The notes: generated by a model not told the origin, from the sequence alone. A DNA stretch of 64,000 bases from Candidatus Bathyarchaeota archaeon (GCA_013388905.1 JACAEI010000040.1:1-64000), one strand, 5' to 3'; counted from the first letter of the stretch, positions 35,913 to 45,797 are shown. Program-made: numbers and translations.

Positions 35913-36845
35913 ATGCCGTTAAAGACTTTAAAACAAGAAACGGCTAATGCGCTAACGTTAGAGTGGATTTTGCACGTAAAAAATTACAAACTTACCCTTA
36001 ACAAAGGCTATTGTGTAGGCTGTCAAATCTGCACTTTAGCTTGCCCAAAAGAAGCCATAAAACTTGTGAAACACCCCAAAATTCAGGGAGAAAAAGCCAA
36101 AAAAGCCAAAGTGGACATAGATTTGGCGAAGTGCAACTTCTGTGGAATATGCGATATACTATGCCCATATGGGGCCATCAAAATTTCAGTCAACGGTGAG
36201 CATCTCCTTTCTGTAGTTGAGAAGGAAAGCTTTCCGCAATTGGTCCGCGACATCCAAGTAGACGCTAGCAAGTTTCCTGCAGGAGATATGAAATGCGAAG
36301 AATCATGCCCACTAAACCTAATTTATATCACAAGACTTACGCCAGATGGAAACATTGTTAAGAACTTGAAATCGATACCAAGGAAAGATAGGAAGAAGCT
36401 TCAGGTTAAAATTGATGTAGAGAAAGAACGTTGCCCATGTTGCCGAGTCTGCGAATTCAAATGTCCCGAAGGCGTTATGCACATACGCAAATTTATTCAT
36501 GGAAAAATCTTTATTCATACCAACAAGTGTCCTGAAGGCTGCACCGACTGCTTAGACGTTTGCCCAATAACCGGCGCACTTTACTATTCTGACGAAGACA
36601 AGAAAGTGCATCCGGACGAGATGTTCTGCATTTACTGTGGCGCTTGCAAAGTCGTTTGTCCCGTCGAAGAAGCCTTAGAGCTTAAGCGAACCAAAATAAT
36701 TCACACGCCGGTTAGTTCTGGAGCGTGGAACAAAGCCTTGGAAAAACTGGCTTCTCCGATTGAAATCTCTAAAGAGTTGAAAGCAAAGGGTTCTCAGAAG
36801 GCTTTTTCATCAGTTGAAAAGAGGTTAGGATGGAAGAGTGCATAA
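35913..36845 (+). CDS. polyferredoxin, multiple 4Fe-4S clusters
   Basis: 310-residue electron carrier with five ferredoxin-type cysteine sets: CVGCQICTLACP (about 34), CNFCGICDILCP, CPCCRVCEFKCP, a variant CPEGCTDCLDVCP, and CIYCGACKVVCP. An additional CEESCP lies between the second and third. It resembles FwdF/MvhB-type polyferredoxins. It overlaps the longest hdrA frame, so it likely delivers electrons to or from HdrA. Confidence 0.9.
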   Translation: MPLKTLKQETANALTLEWILHVKNYKLTLNKGYCVGCQICTLACPKEAIKLVKHPKIQGEKAKKAKVDIDLAKCNFCGICDILCPYGAIKISVNGEHLLSVVEKESFPQLVRDIQVDASKFPAGDMKCEESCPLNLIYITRLTPDGNIVKNLKSIPRKDRKKLQVKIDVEKERCPCCRVCEFKCPEGVMHIRKFIHGKIFIHTNKCPEGCTDCLDVCPITGALYYSDEDKKVHPDEMFCIYCGACKVVCPVEEALELKRTKIIHTPVSSGAWNKALEKLASPIEISKELKAKGSQKAFSSVEKRLGWKSA

Positions 36846-36846
36846 T

Positions 36847-39291
36847 ATGGCTACAGAAAAGATTAAAGTTGAAGAGCCGCGAATTGGTGTTTTCGTTTGC
36901 CACTGTGGCTTAAACATTGCTGGCGTGTTGGACATAAAAGAGCTTCTTGATTACTCGAAAACCTTGCCAAACGTTGTTTTTGTGAAGGATAATCGTTACA
37001 CTTGTGCAGACCCTGGGCAGGAGGAAATTCGGAAGGCGATTAAGGAGCATAAACTTAACCGTGTTATTGTTGCTGCTTGCTCTCCTCGTATGCATGAGCC
37101 CACTTTCCGTCGAACAGTTTCAGATGTTGATTTGAACCCGTTCCTTTTTGAGATGGCAAATATCCGTGAATTCTCATCTTGGTGCCACTCAAGCACACCA
37201 AAAGAGGCAACTGAAAAAGCTAAGGATCTTATAAAAATGGCTGTTGCCAAATCAAGGCTGTTACAGCCTCTTCAAACAATTGAGGTTCCAGTCACAAACA
37301 AGGCATTAGTTATAGGCGGCGGCATAGCTGGAATGAATGCAGCTTTGGATTTGGCTGAAATGGGCTTCAAAGTGTATCTGCTTGAGAAAGGTGAAAGCAT
37401 CGGCGGCCACATGGCACAATTAGACAAAACTTTTCCAACACTTGACTGTTCCATCTGCATTGAAGGTCCAAAAATGGTGGATGTAGGCAGACATCCAAAC
37501 ATCAAGATAATAGCCAACGCTGATCTGATAAATGTCAGTGGTTTCATTGGCAATTTCAAAGTCAAGATTCGCAAAAACCCACGTTATGTGATTGCCGAAA
37601 ATTGTACAGGCTGTGGCGAATGCAAAGAAATTTGTCCAATTGAATATCCGAACGAGTGGGACATGAACTTAGGTGTGAGAAAAGCTATATCTGTTCCATT
37701 CGACCAAGCAGTTCCTCTTGTTTATACAATTAATAAGGACTATTGCATTGAATGTTTCAAGTGTGTTGATGCTTGCGGTGCAAGACAGGCCATAAATTTT
37801 GAGCAGCAACATGAAGAAATAGAAATTGATGTGGGCGCCATAGTTGTTGCGACTGGTTATGATATATACATGCCTTATGATAACTCGCTTCTGGGATATG
37901 GCAAATACACTAATGTTATCACATCACTTGAGTTTGAAAGGCTTATACTTGCAGCAGGTCCGACTGGCGGAAAGGTTGTTAGGGCTTCTGATGGGCAGAA
38001 ACCTCACAGCATAGCTTTCATTCAATGTGTGGGTTCGCGTGATAAGAACAAGTATCCCTACTGTTCGAATTTCTGTTGCATGTACACTTTGAAACATGTT
38101 GTTCAGCTTAAAGAAAAATACAAGCAAGATGTAGAGGTTTATGTTTTCTACATGGACATGCGAAGCAACTTTAAAGGTTATGAAGAGTTTTATGACCGAG
38201 CAAGAGAGTCAAGTGTGAATTTTATTCGTGGTAGAGTAAGCCAAATTTTGGAGGTTCCAGAAACCAAGAATCTGCTCATACACACTGAGGACATGACGCT
38301 TGGACAACCCATAGAAATTGAAGCAGAAATGGTTGTCTTGGCAACAGCTGCCATTCCCAAGAAGGGCACGGACGAGATAGCACGAATACTTAATGTGACG
38401 CGTGGTGCAGACGGCTTCTTCATGGAAAGCCATCCTAAGCTTAAGCCAATAGACGCGCCCACAGACGGCGTATTCTTCGCTGGAGCATGTCAAGGACTTA
38501 AGGATATACCTTACAGCGTTTCGCAAGGAAGTGGCGCCGCGTCGAGAGCTGCAACTGTGCTTTCGAAGCCGAAGTGGAAGATTGAGCCTATAGTTTCTGT
38601 TATAGATGCCACTAAGTGTAGAAATGTGAATTCTAAATGTGGCATTTGTGCTGAACGCTGTCCATACGGGTCGATAAAGGTTGAGGAGAAAAAAGCGGCT
38701 GAGGTTATTACTGCCATGTGCCATGGATGTGGAACATGTGTGGCTGAATGTCCCGCAGATGCTATAACACAGATGCATTTCACAGGCGCTCAAATATTCG
38801 CTCAAATAAGAGCTGCTTTAGAAACTAACCCGGAAGAGAAGATTCTGGCTTTTCTGTGCAACTGGTGTAGCTACGCAGGCGCAGACTTGGCGGGCACAAG
38901 TAGATTTGAGTATCCACCGACAATACGTCCCATAAGAGTAATGTGCTCTGGAAGAGTCGACCGTGACTTTGTCTTGGAAGCGCTTAGGCTAGGTGCTGGC
39001 ATGGTTCTTATTGGCGCATGTCACCTTCCATACGACTGTCACTATATAAGTGGCAACTGGAAAATGAAGGCTAGAATGGACGCGTTGGCGCCGATGTTAA
39101 ATAAGCTTGGATTAAGTCCAGAAAGGTTCCGTGTGGAATATGTTTCGGCGGCTGAAGGAGTCAAATTTGCTGAAGTAGTCAGAGAGATGACAGCGCAATT
39201 AAAGGCTTTAGGTAAGGATAAGATTAAGGCGGAAAACGAGAAGCTACGTCCTGTATTAGAGAATATGCTGAAGAGGAAAGAAAAGAAGTAG
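36847..39291 (+). CDS. hdrA: HdrA fused to an MvhD-like domain
   Basis: Flavin-based electron-bifurcating subunit of heterodisulfide reductase-like complexes, about 814 residues. N-terminal domain VFVCHCGLNIAGVLD. FAD site GGGIAGMNAALDLAEMG (about 153-169), then CSICIEGPKMVDVGRHPNI. Fe-S sites CTGCGECKEICP and CIECFKCVDACG, and later CGICAERCP and CHGCGTCVAECP. The last about 140 residues (ILAFLCNWCSYAGADLAG, IRVMCSGRVD) are the MvhD/FlpD domain that links HdrA to hydrogenase or formate dehydrogenase. No hdrB/C neighbour. ATG 36847; the frame opens at GTG 36838. Confidence 0.95.
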   Translation: MATEKIKVEEPRIGVFVCHCGLNIAGVLDIKELLDYSKTLPNVVFVKDNRYTCADPGQEEIRKAIKEHKLNRVIVAACSPRMHEPTFRRTVSDVDLNPFLFEMANIREFSSWCHSSTPKEATEKAKDLIKMAVAKSRLLQPLQTIEVPVTNKALVIGGGIAGMNAALDLAEMGFKVYLLEKGESIGGHMAQLDKTFPTLDCSICIEGPKMVDVGRHPNIKIIANADLINVSGFIGNFKVKIRKNPRYVIAENCTGCGECKEICPIEYPNEWDMNLGVRKAISVPFDQAVPLVYTINKDYCIECFKCVDACGARQAINFEQQHEEIEIDVGAIVVATGYDIYMPYDNSLLGYGKYTNVITSLEFERLILAAGPTGGKVVRASDGQKPHSIAFIQCVGSRDKNKYPYCSNFCCMYTLKHVVQLKEKYKQDVEVYVFYMDMRSNFKGYEEFYDRARESSVNFIRGRVSQILEVPETKNLLIHTEDMTLGQPIEIEAEMVVLATAAIPKKGTDEIARILNVTRGADGFFMESHPKLKPIDAPTDGVFFAGACQGLKDIPYSVSQGSGAASRAATVLSKPKWKIEPIVSVIDATKCRNVNSKCGICAERCPYGSIKVEEKKAAEVITAMCHGCGTCVAECPADAITQMHFTGAQIFAQIRAALETNPEEKILAFLCNWCSYAGADLAGTSRFEYPPTIRPIRVMCSGRVDRDFVLEALRLGAGMVLIGACHLPYDCHYISGNWKMKARMDALAPMLNKLGLSPERFRVEYVSAAEGVKFAEVVREMTAQLKALGKDKIKAENEKLRPVLENMLKRKEKK

Positions 39292-39293
39292 CC

Positions 39294-40559
39294 TTATTTC
39301 AGAGAAGCTTTGGCGGCGTAGTAAACTGTGCCTGCTATTAGTCCTGCAACACCTATTATTAGTGCTTGTGGTGAAGCAAAAAGAATGAACGCTAGCAGTG
39401 CGATGCATGTTATTATGCCTAAAACTGGTACGATACAAGGATACAGTCTTTTTTGCACTTTTAAACGTAAAGCGGAAGCATTTGCTAAGGCGTAATAGAA
39501 GATCAGCGCAAATGTGCTTATGGCTACGACATGTGTAAGGTCTACGAATAGCACGAGTAATGTCATTAAGGCGCCTATTATCCAGACTGAATAGTATGGC
39601 GTGTTATATTGTGGATGTAGTTTGCTGAAGACTTGTGGTATGTCTTTTCTCTTTGCCATTGCGTAAGCCATGCGCGAAACTCCCAGAATAGACGTGAGTA
39701 GGACACTTGCCGTTGCTAACAATCCTCCTGCAGCCACTACGTAAATTGCGGGTGAATTTCCAGTTATGTTTATGGCTTCTGTTAAGGGCGAGTTTGAACT
39801 AGAAAGTCTTTGTGCTCCGACGAGTCCCACTGCCACAGTTCCAACAAGTATGTAGACTATTGTGGATATGACGAGTGATAGGAGTATGGCCTTTGGAACG
39901 TTCCGTCTGGCATCTTTAACTTCTTCTGCAATTACGGCTACTCTTGCGAATCCGCCGTAAGCAAAGAAAATGTAGTAAGCGCCATAGAGCACACCAGCTC
40001 CGAAGGGAGTGAATGGAGCAAAGTTTGCAGAGTTGATGAAGAACATGCCTAGAAAAATAAAAAATGTTAGGATGAGCAGTTTTGCTATTACGAGAAAATT
40101 GTTGAATAGGGCTGATTGTCGAATGCCAAGATAATTAAGCGCTGTGAAAGCAATGCAGAGAACTACTGCAACCAAGTTAGCATTTAAGAATGTAAAAATT
40201 GCTGTTAAATAATATGCAAATCCAAGCGACACTGCAGCCCCGGCAAAAGTGTTTGAAAGCATCCACATCCATCCAACTAGAAAGCCTGCAAAAGGCGAAA
40301 TTAGCATACATGTATACTCGTATACACTTCCTTCTATTGGTAGCCAAGAAGTAAGCTCAGCAAAGCTTAATGCTGTGAATAAAGCGATGACAGCGGCTAT
40401 GAGCATGGAAACTATGAGTGCTGAACCTGCTGAGCCTGCGGCTATGCCCGTAACAACAAATATGCCTGCACCGATGATTGCACCGACACTTATGGCGGTA
40501 GCGTCAAACAAGCCTAAACTTTGCTTAAACTTAGATTGTTCAGCGCTTTTTTGGCTCAT
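39294..40559 (-). CDS. APC family amino acid permease
   Basis: 421 residues, about twelve helices, with the superfamily N-terminal signature FDATAISVGAIIGAGIFVVTGIAAG (about 19-43) and PKAILLSLVISTIVYILVG. Probably imports amino acids with protons. Convergent with hdrA (2 nt between stops). Substrate not assignable. Confidence 0.92.
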   Translation of the reverse strand: MSQKSAEQSKFKQSLGLFDATAISVGAIIGAGIFVVTGIAAGSAGSALIVSMLIAAVIALFTALSFAELTSWLPIEGSVYEYTCMLISPFAGFLVGWMWMLSNTFAGAAVSLGFAYYLTAIFTFLNANLVAVVLCIAFTALNYLGIRQSALFNNFLVIAKLLILTFFIFLGMFFINSANFAPFTPFGAGVLYGAYYIFFAYGGFARVAVIAEEVKDARRNVPKAILLSLVISTIVYILVGTVAVGLVGAQRLSSSNSPLTEAINITGNSPAIYVVAAGGLLATASVLLTSILGVSRMAYAMAKRKDIPQVFSKLHPQYNTPYYSVWIIGALMTLLVLFVDLTHVVAISTFALIFYYALANASALRLKVQKRLYPCIVPVLGIITCIALLAFILFASPQALIIGVAGLIAGTVYYAAKASLK

Positions 40560-40725
40560 TTTGTCACACCATCAGAAACTGTTCTTAAGACACCTTTTTA
40601 TTAAGTCTTAACACATTAAACTTGTGAATAATATTTTCTCTGTTCTCAGGAGTCTAGACTCCCTCCATTACATATAACATTGAAATTAGGATTAATCTAC
40701 TAGAGAAATGGCTTTGATTTGGTTA

Positions 40726-43629
40726 CTAACTTTTCATATGATTTTCTTTGTTTTCCCAGTATTCTCGTGTTCGTAAATATTGAATCTTTGCTTTTAGGAG
40801 ATCCATGTAGAATTCTTCTTCTTTCGGGTGCATCTTTCCAAGAATTCTGAAGGCTGTCTCTGGACCTACTCCTTTCACTTCTAATGCAATTATTGCTTTT
40901 TTACCGTAGCTAAGTATCAAATCTGCTGTGCGTCTCGCGTTTGTCAATTCCTTAAGTTCTTCTTCGCTGAATTGTATGGCTTCACGCCGCTTCTTCAGAA
41001 GTTCACGTAGCCGATTTGAATCTTGGCTCGGATATAACAGTGCCAAAAGTTTGGAGTCACATTTGTCACATGACGGATGTTCAAGCAGTTCTTTAATCTT
41101 TTTTTCAGCTGTCCATTCGCCGCATGACATGCAAAGTAGCTTGGCTGTTCTGGCTTCTATAGCCTTTTTCATCTTGTCAATATTACTAAGCAAAATTTGT
41201 TCAGGAGCCATCAGCTCTGAAACATCTGAATATTTAGCTAAAATATGATAAGCCAATGGCGTAGGCTTCTCGACACGGTATAAAGTGCTAACCTTAATCT
41301 TCCCCTCTCTGATATTTCGCATTATCTCCTTAGCTTTGTTAATATCCACTTTTTCAACCATGGCTTCACGCAAAGTTTCATCATAAATCGGCGTGTCCTT
41401 AAACTGTGCCAAAAGCTGACTCTGCCTCTCAGGTCCCATAGTTTTTCCACGTGGCAATGCACCGAAACGTTCGCCTACAAACTTCATCTTATATGAAAAT
41501 GGAAACTTTGCCTCTAAATAGTCGTTAAACGCTTCATCCACTTGTTCGTCTGTTAGGCTAAAAAGCGTGGTTGGTAATTTTTCCACCTCTTTCGGTGACA
41601 GATTCCGCGAAGCTTCGATTAGTATGCGGTAGCCGTCATTCCACCAGCCAACTATGAGTTCTCTATCAGAAAGCACTGAGTCGAAGACTCCGCCTAACGT
41701 GCTGTTCACGATTTCGCCAAAACAAGCATGAATTATAATGTATTTGTCATAGGCTTCAATAAGAATGCAATTATGCGTTGGCACTGGCGCTCCCTCTCTC
41801 AGATGCTGTTCAACTTCCTTGGCAACGTCGACTAAAACAGACTGGTCTGTTCCAAACTTTTCAGCAAGATTCGCAAGAGCCGGCTCTGCCTTTCTAGTTC
41901 TCTTTAACATTTCTGCAATTTCTCCTCGCATTTTTCCGGTTTCTTGCGCAAGGTCAAATGGCACTGGAAGCATTTCGCCGTCCCATCCGGGAATCGCAGC
42001 CAACGGGTCTTCCGATGGAACAACATAAACCGTGCCTGTTTCCTCTTCTATTTGGACTATGCGCCAAACTTTTCCTTTAACGATGAAGTTTAAGCCGACG
42101 CGTGCGCGTAAAGACATGAACTCGTCGCCTAAAGTGCCGATTTTTCTGTCTGAAATTACGTTTATTATTGGATAACGTTTCTCGTCTGGAATCATCGACA
42201 GATTCTCGTAGTAGTAGCGTCTGCCTTTAGCTGTTTTTCTCAATGTTTCTCCTTCTATTCTTACTTCATTTAAACTCTCTAAAAAGTATATCACATCCAA
42301 CAGCATTTCTTTAGTAAAGTTTCTATAAGGATACGCTCTCCGTAACATCGCCAAAAGTTCATTTATGCTTACGTTTTCTTTATCCATTAAAATGCCTACA
42401 ATTTGATGGGCTAAGACGTCCAAGGCATTTTCATGAATCAGAACAGGCTCAATTCTGTTTTCATATGCATTTCTCGTTGACGCAATCGACTCTAGTGTGT
42501 CGTCCGAAAAAGCCGTGATAATTACGCCCTTCGAAAGCATATCCAACCGATGACCGCTTCTGCCAACTCTTTGAATTAAGCTACTGACTTGCCGTGGCGA
42601 AAGATATTGAATGACTAAGTCCACATTGCCTATGTCTATGCCAAGCTCCAACGTGCTTGTGCAAATTATTGCTTTCAGAACGCCAGCCTTGAACTCATCT
42701 TCTATTTGAATTCGTTCTTCCTTCGATAATGAACCATGGTGCACTGCTATGTCTGTCCTGCCAAGCTGAGTGAATTTGTGACCAAGCATTTCCGCATTGG
42801 TTCTGCTGTTTACAAAGATTAGTGTGGATTTATGGTTATCAACAAGCTCTATTAATCGCCTTATTCTTGCTGCTGCTTCTGGTGCTGTGCGAAGCTTTCC
42901 AGCCAAATCATAATCAGCTTCCATTGGACTTGGATTTTCCACATGATATCTGTAGGCTTTAGCCAACGAAGCCTGAACAATGCTTATGCTTCTGTTTGTT
43001 CCAGCAATGAACTGTGCAACTTCGTCTGGATTGCCCAACGTCGCTGACAAACCTATCCTTTGAAACTCTTTTCCAATCAAATCATAAAGCCGTTCTAAGG
43101 CTATTGTAAGCTGTACACCGCGTTTGCTGCCTGCTAGCTCGTGCACTTCATCTACAACAACGTAGCAGACATGGCTCAAATGCTCTCTCATGCGGGTTCC
43201 AGGCAAAACAGCCTGCAGAGTTTCTGGCGTTGTCACAAGCATTTGCGGCGGCGAAATGGCCTGTTTCCTACGCAGTTTCAATTCGGTATCGCCATGTCTA
43301 ACTTCTACTGAAATTCCCAAACGGCTCGCCCAAAACGATAAACGCTTCAACAAGTCACGGTTCAAAGCCCTCAAAGGCGTGACATAAACCACAGCTATAC
43401 CATTTTTCTCTTCACTCTCGATTAGTTTGGAAAAGATGGGCAGGAGAACCGCTTCCGTTTTGCCGCTTCCAGTAGGCGCAATCAAAAGCACGTTTTCTCC
43501 ATTCAAGATAGGTGGAACTGCCATTATCTGCGGAAGAGTCAGCTCTCTAAAGCCTAACTCAGCTAAAGCCTCACGAATCGGCTTTGCAAGCAAACCGAAT
43601 GGGTCAGGGGTTTGAGCTTTTTTTGGCAT
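40726..43629 (-). CDS. Lhr-type superfamily 2 helicase
   Basis: 967-residue DNA helicase of the archaeal Lhr group: Q-motif region, Walker A LIAPTGSGKTEAVLLP (about 51-66), VVDEVHEL (DEVH box), SATLGNP, HHGSLSKEERI, TSTLELGIDIGNVDLVIQ, QRVGRSGHR, then the Lhr winged-helix/barrel region. Near the C-terminus is a zinc site (CMSCG and CDKC). Lhr helicases remodel forks and are linked to repair of alkylation or crosslink damage. Confidence 0.95.
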   Translation of the reverse strand: MPKKAQTPDPFGLLAKPIREALAELGFRELTLPQIMAVPPILNGENVLLIAPTGSGKTEAVLLPIFSKLIESEEKNGIAVVYVTPLRALNRDLLKRLSFWASRLGISVEVRHGDTELKLRRKQAISPPQMLVTTPETLQAVLPGTRMREHLSHVCYVVVDEVHELAGSKRGVQLTIALERLYDLIGKEFQRIGLSATLGNPDEVAQFIAGTNRSISIVQASLAKAYRYHVENPSPMEADYDLAGKLRTAPEAAARIRRLIELVDNHKSTLIFVNSRTNAEMLGHKFTQLGRTDIAVHHGSLSKEERIQIEDEFKAGVLKAIICTSTLELGIDIGNVDLVIQYLSPRQVSSLIQRVGRSGHRLDMLSKGVIITAFSDDTLESIASTRNAYENRIEPVLIHENALDVLAHQIVGILMDKENVSINELLAMLRRAYPYRNFTKEMLLDVIYFLESLNEVRIEGETLRKTAKGRRYYYENLSMIPDEKRYPIINVISDRKIGTLGDEFMSLRARVGLNFIVKGKVWRIVQIEEETGTVYVVPSEDPLAAIPGWDGEMLPVPFDLAQETGKMRGEIAEMLKRTRKAEPALANLAEKFGTDQSVLVDVAKEVEQHLREGAPVPTHNCILIEAYDKYIIIHACFGEIVNSTLGGVFDSVLSDRELIVGWWNDGYRILIEASRNLSPKEVEKLPTTLFSLTDEQVDEAFNDYLEAKFPFSYKMKFVGERFGALPRGKTMGPERQSQLLAQFKDTPIYDETLREAMVEKVDINKAKEIMRNIREGKIKVSTLYRVEKPTPLAYHILAKYSDVSELMAPEQILLSNIDKMKKAIEARTAKLLCMSCGEWTAEKKIKELLEHPSCDKCDSKLLALLYPSQDSNRLRELLKKRREAIQFSEEELKELTNARRTADLILSYGKKAIIALEVKGVGPETAFRILGKMHPKEEEFYMDLLKAKIQYLRTREYWENKENHMKS

Positions 43630-43671
43630 GGATTTATCAAGAATTGTAGTGTAGTTGAAGGGTTTATCTTT

Positions 43672-44463
43672 TTACTCAAATTTGATTGGATATGAAAGTG
43701 TGAGACCAGTATTTTCTTGGTATGGAATTGCGATTTTCTCCTTAAATTTGCCTGTGGCAAGTATCTTGCTGAATTCTTCGGTCAGTGGTTCTTTTCTTGA
43801 ACAGAAGATCACTTCATTTCTTTCGTTTGTCCAGACTGTCAACCCTCTGGTTTTTCCTTTATGAAGTAAATGTAGGAACGTGTTTTCTCCATCGATTTGC
43901 AACATAGCGATTGCGTTGGAACCTTGCAAAGAACAAAAAAGCGCGTATAAGGCTTCGTCAACACCTTCCTTTTCTTCTAGCAGTTCTGTGAAATAGTGGG
44001 GAATGACTTCTGAATCAACAAGCCCAACTTTTTCAGACTCAAAAACATGCTCTTCACCTAATCTCTCTCTAAGTTCTTTGTAGTTTTCCACTTTGCCGTT
44101 ATGAACTGAAACAATGGTTAAACTTGGGTCAAGTTCGCCAACATAAGGTTGCGCAGTTTCCCTAAATTTCGCAGTTTCAATAAACTCGGGGCTTGGCATT
44201 CGAACATGACCAAGCAAAACAGACGCTTCACCAAGCTTAGCGTTGACGATTTCAGCCAATTGCTTTGCTGGAGAGGCGCTTACTTTTCCCACTTTTTCTA
44301 ATAAAACGCTTCCATCATCCAGCAAAACAGCTACGCCTGCACCGTAACCTCCAACTGGTTTTAGTTCTCGTGGGTATTGATGAACTTCAAGTTTTTCAAG
44401 GAGTTTGAAGACTTTACTTAACGGGACAGGTTTTGTCAGTGCAAAGCCAAATATGCCACACAT
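43672..44463 (-). CDS. stand-alone class II glutamine amidotransferase
   Basis: 263 residues, Ntn-hydrolase: the N-terminal MCGIFGFAL exposes Cys as nucleophile after Met removal. Conserved LLGHVRMPSP and SVHNGKVENYKELRERL, followed by LVDSEVIPHYF. It has only the glutaminase domain; relatives are in GlmS, PurF and archaeal GltB1. Its synthase partner is not adjacent, so the product is unknown. A TATA-like AATATAAAAGG lies upstream on the minus strand (about 44524-44534). Confidence 0.88.
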   Translation of the reverse strand: MCGIFGFALTKPVPLSKVFKLLEKLEVHQYPRELKPVGGYGAGVAVLLDDGSVLLEKVGKVSASPAKQLAEIVNAKLGEASVLLGHVRMPSPEFIETAKFRETAQPYVGELDPSLTIVSVHNGKVENYKELRERLGEEHVFESEKVGLVDSEVIPHYFTELLEEKEGVDEALYALFCSLQGSNAIAMLQIDGENTFLHLLHKGKTRGLTVWTNERNEVIFCSRKEPLTEEFSKILATGKFKEKIAIPYQENTGLTLSYPIKFE

Positions 44464-44661
44464 TTGTTATCCTCTTCCTCAACCTTGCTTCAAGATTTGC
44501 AAACGCAGATATTTTAGAATAACCTTTTATATTATTGGACGATGAGGTAATCGAGGTACGTTGACGCCTCTGCGGATGATTGCCTTTTCCGCTCCCGAGT
44601 CCAAAACTAGAAGGATACAGCTAAGTTTTCGTGGATAAAGAAAGAGGGAGAGTAGCTTAGT
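44464..44661. other. structured intergenic stretch
   Basis: No gene on either strand. It contains the amidotransferase promoter (TATA near 44524-44534, minus strand) and a stretch at 44537-44602 that can fold: outer GGAC/GTCC, hairpin GAGG...CCTC, and hairpin GCGGA...TCCGC. Nature unknown. Confidence 0.35.
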
Positions 44662-44880
44662 TTATCGTTCTGGTGTTCCAGTGATGTATGCCCAGACGCT
44701 TACTAGCATCAATGTTAGACAGGCCCCAGCGAGTCCTGAAAGGACATAGCGTGCGTTGAGGAAGGCTGGCAATATGACTAAGAGCCCTGGTATTATGTAT
44801 TCTGCGGTTAGATCAGCGATTACTCCTGCTAAGAATCCCAGTAGCGCTACTAGCATGAACACTTTTAGTCTTTCATTCAT
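44662..44880 (-). CDS. small two-TM membrane protein
   Basis: 72 residues: MNERLK, then a hydrophobic helix (FMLVALLGFLAGVIADLTAEYI), then two further hydrophobic stretches. ATG with AGGTG 8 nt upstream, a good match to local ribosome binding sites. No family recognised; lies just upstream of the cdv promoter, divergently transcribed. Confidence 0.65.
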   Translation of the reverse strand: MNERLKVFMLVALLGFLAGVIADLTAEYIIPGLLVILPAFLNARYVLSGLAGACLTLMLVSVWAYITGTPER

Positions 44881-45028
44881 TTAATTTTCACCTTTGGTTT
44901 AGAATTCGAATCTAAGCCTCTTTTTAGTCTAACTTACACATTTTTGTCTATTACTCCAAAACCAGCAACATGCTCTTTTAATTATAGAATTAAAGCTTAA
45001 AAACGCTTTCAATTAGACATATAGCTCT

Positions 45029-45040
45029 ACGTATATACGT
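45029..45040 (+). promoter_or_regulatory. 12-bp palindrome overlapping a TATA element
   Basis: ACGTATATACGT, a perfect palindrome about 70 nt before the start of the cdv cluster, containing TATATA. It could be a promoter element for one or both divergent genes or a dimeric regulator site. Confidence 0.4.
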
Positions 45041-45057
45041 GCATATTTTCAACATGT

Positions 45058-45078
45058 TAACAATGCATAATATTGTTA
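45058..45078 (+). promoter_or_regulatory. inverted repeat in the cdv leader
   Basis: TAACAAT, 7-nt spacer, ATTGTTA. It lies between the palindromic TATA element and the ribosome binding site, near the expected transcript start. Operator role is inferred. Confidence 0.35.
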
Positions 45079-45109
45079 TATGCACCCCTTCTTTTTCGGA
45101 GGAATTAAT

Positions 45110-45781
45110 TTGTCTGAAAGATTCGCAAAAAAATGGGAAAGTAGAAGAGAAGAAACACCATTCACTGATCGCATAAAAGGAGCAGTAAGGCCGCCAGGTC
45201 CACTTAAACCACGTTTAGACTTTGCAGTTAGGCGTATCGAACTTCAAACACAGAAACTAGACCAGGCGACAGAAAGATTCAGTCAAAGAGACAAAGCAAT
45301 ATTCGCAAGAATTGTTGACGCATATACTAAGCATGACACAGCGCGCGCAAACGTTTTCGCTAATGAGCTCGCTGAAATACGCAAAATGGAAAGGCTTATT
45401 ATAAATGCGAGACTTGCCCTTGAGCAGATTGTGTTAAGGTTAAGAACAGTATCAGAACTTGGAGACGTAGTATCCACACTCGGACCAGCAGTAGGCGTAT
45501 TACGCTCAGTGAGAACTGGACTTGCAAGCGTTTTTCCAGAAGCAGAAAGCGAACTTGGAGAAATTGGAAATCTGTTAAGCGGTATAATGATTGAAGCAGG
45601 CCAAAGCTCAGGAATGACACTAAACTTTGACACAGTTAATGAAGATGCAACTAAAATTCTCACGGAAGCAGCAACGGTTGCAGAACAAAGAATCAAAGAC
45701 AAGTTCCCAGAATTGCCACCGGGAATCCCTGGCATCCCAACAGCGGCAGTAGACGAAAAGTCGTCAACTGAAACCTCGTAA
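45110..45781 (+). CDS. ESCRT-III/CdvB paralogue without winged helix
   Basis: 223-residue ESCRT-III protein: basic N-terminus (RPPGPLKPRLDFAVRRIELQ), long helices with QRDKAIFARIVDAY and FANELAEIRKMERLI, and a C-terminal proline motif FPELPPGIPGIP resembling a MIM2 that binds the Vps4/CdvC MIT domain. Unlike the second ESCRT-III in this cluster, it has no C-terminal winged helix. The start is TTG 45110 with GGAGG 7 nt upstream; the ATG 30 nt before it lies outside this site. Confidence 0.93.
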   Translation: MSERFAKKWESRREETPFTDRIKGAVRPPGPLKPRLDFAVRRIELQTQKLDQATERFSQRDKAIFARIVDAYTKHDTARANVFANELAEIRKMERLIINARLALEQIVLRLRTVSELGDVVSTLGPAVGVLRSVRTGLASVFPEAESELGEIGNLLSGIMIEAGQSSGMTLNFDTVNEDATKILTEAATVAEQRIKDKFPELPPGIPGIPTAAVDEKSSTETS

Positions 45782-45797
45782 AAACGGGGGAGAAAAA

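Noticed and set aside
38209-38805. 198-codon frame opposite hdrA
   Set aside because: Long but antisense to conserved hdrA codons; Cys/Ser-rich shadow.
44898-44925. T-arm-like TTAGA-ATTCGAA-TCTAA
   Set aside because: No acceptor, D or anticodon arm around it; an incidental palindrome in an AT-rich promoter.
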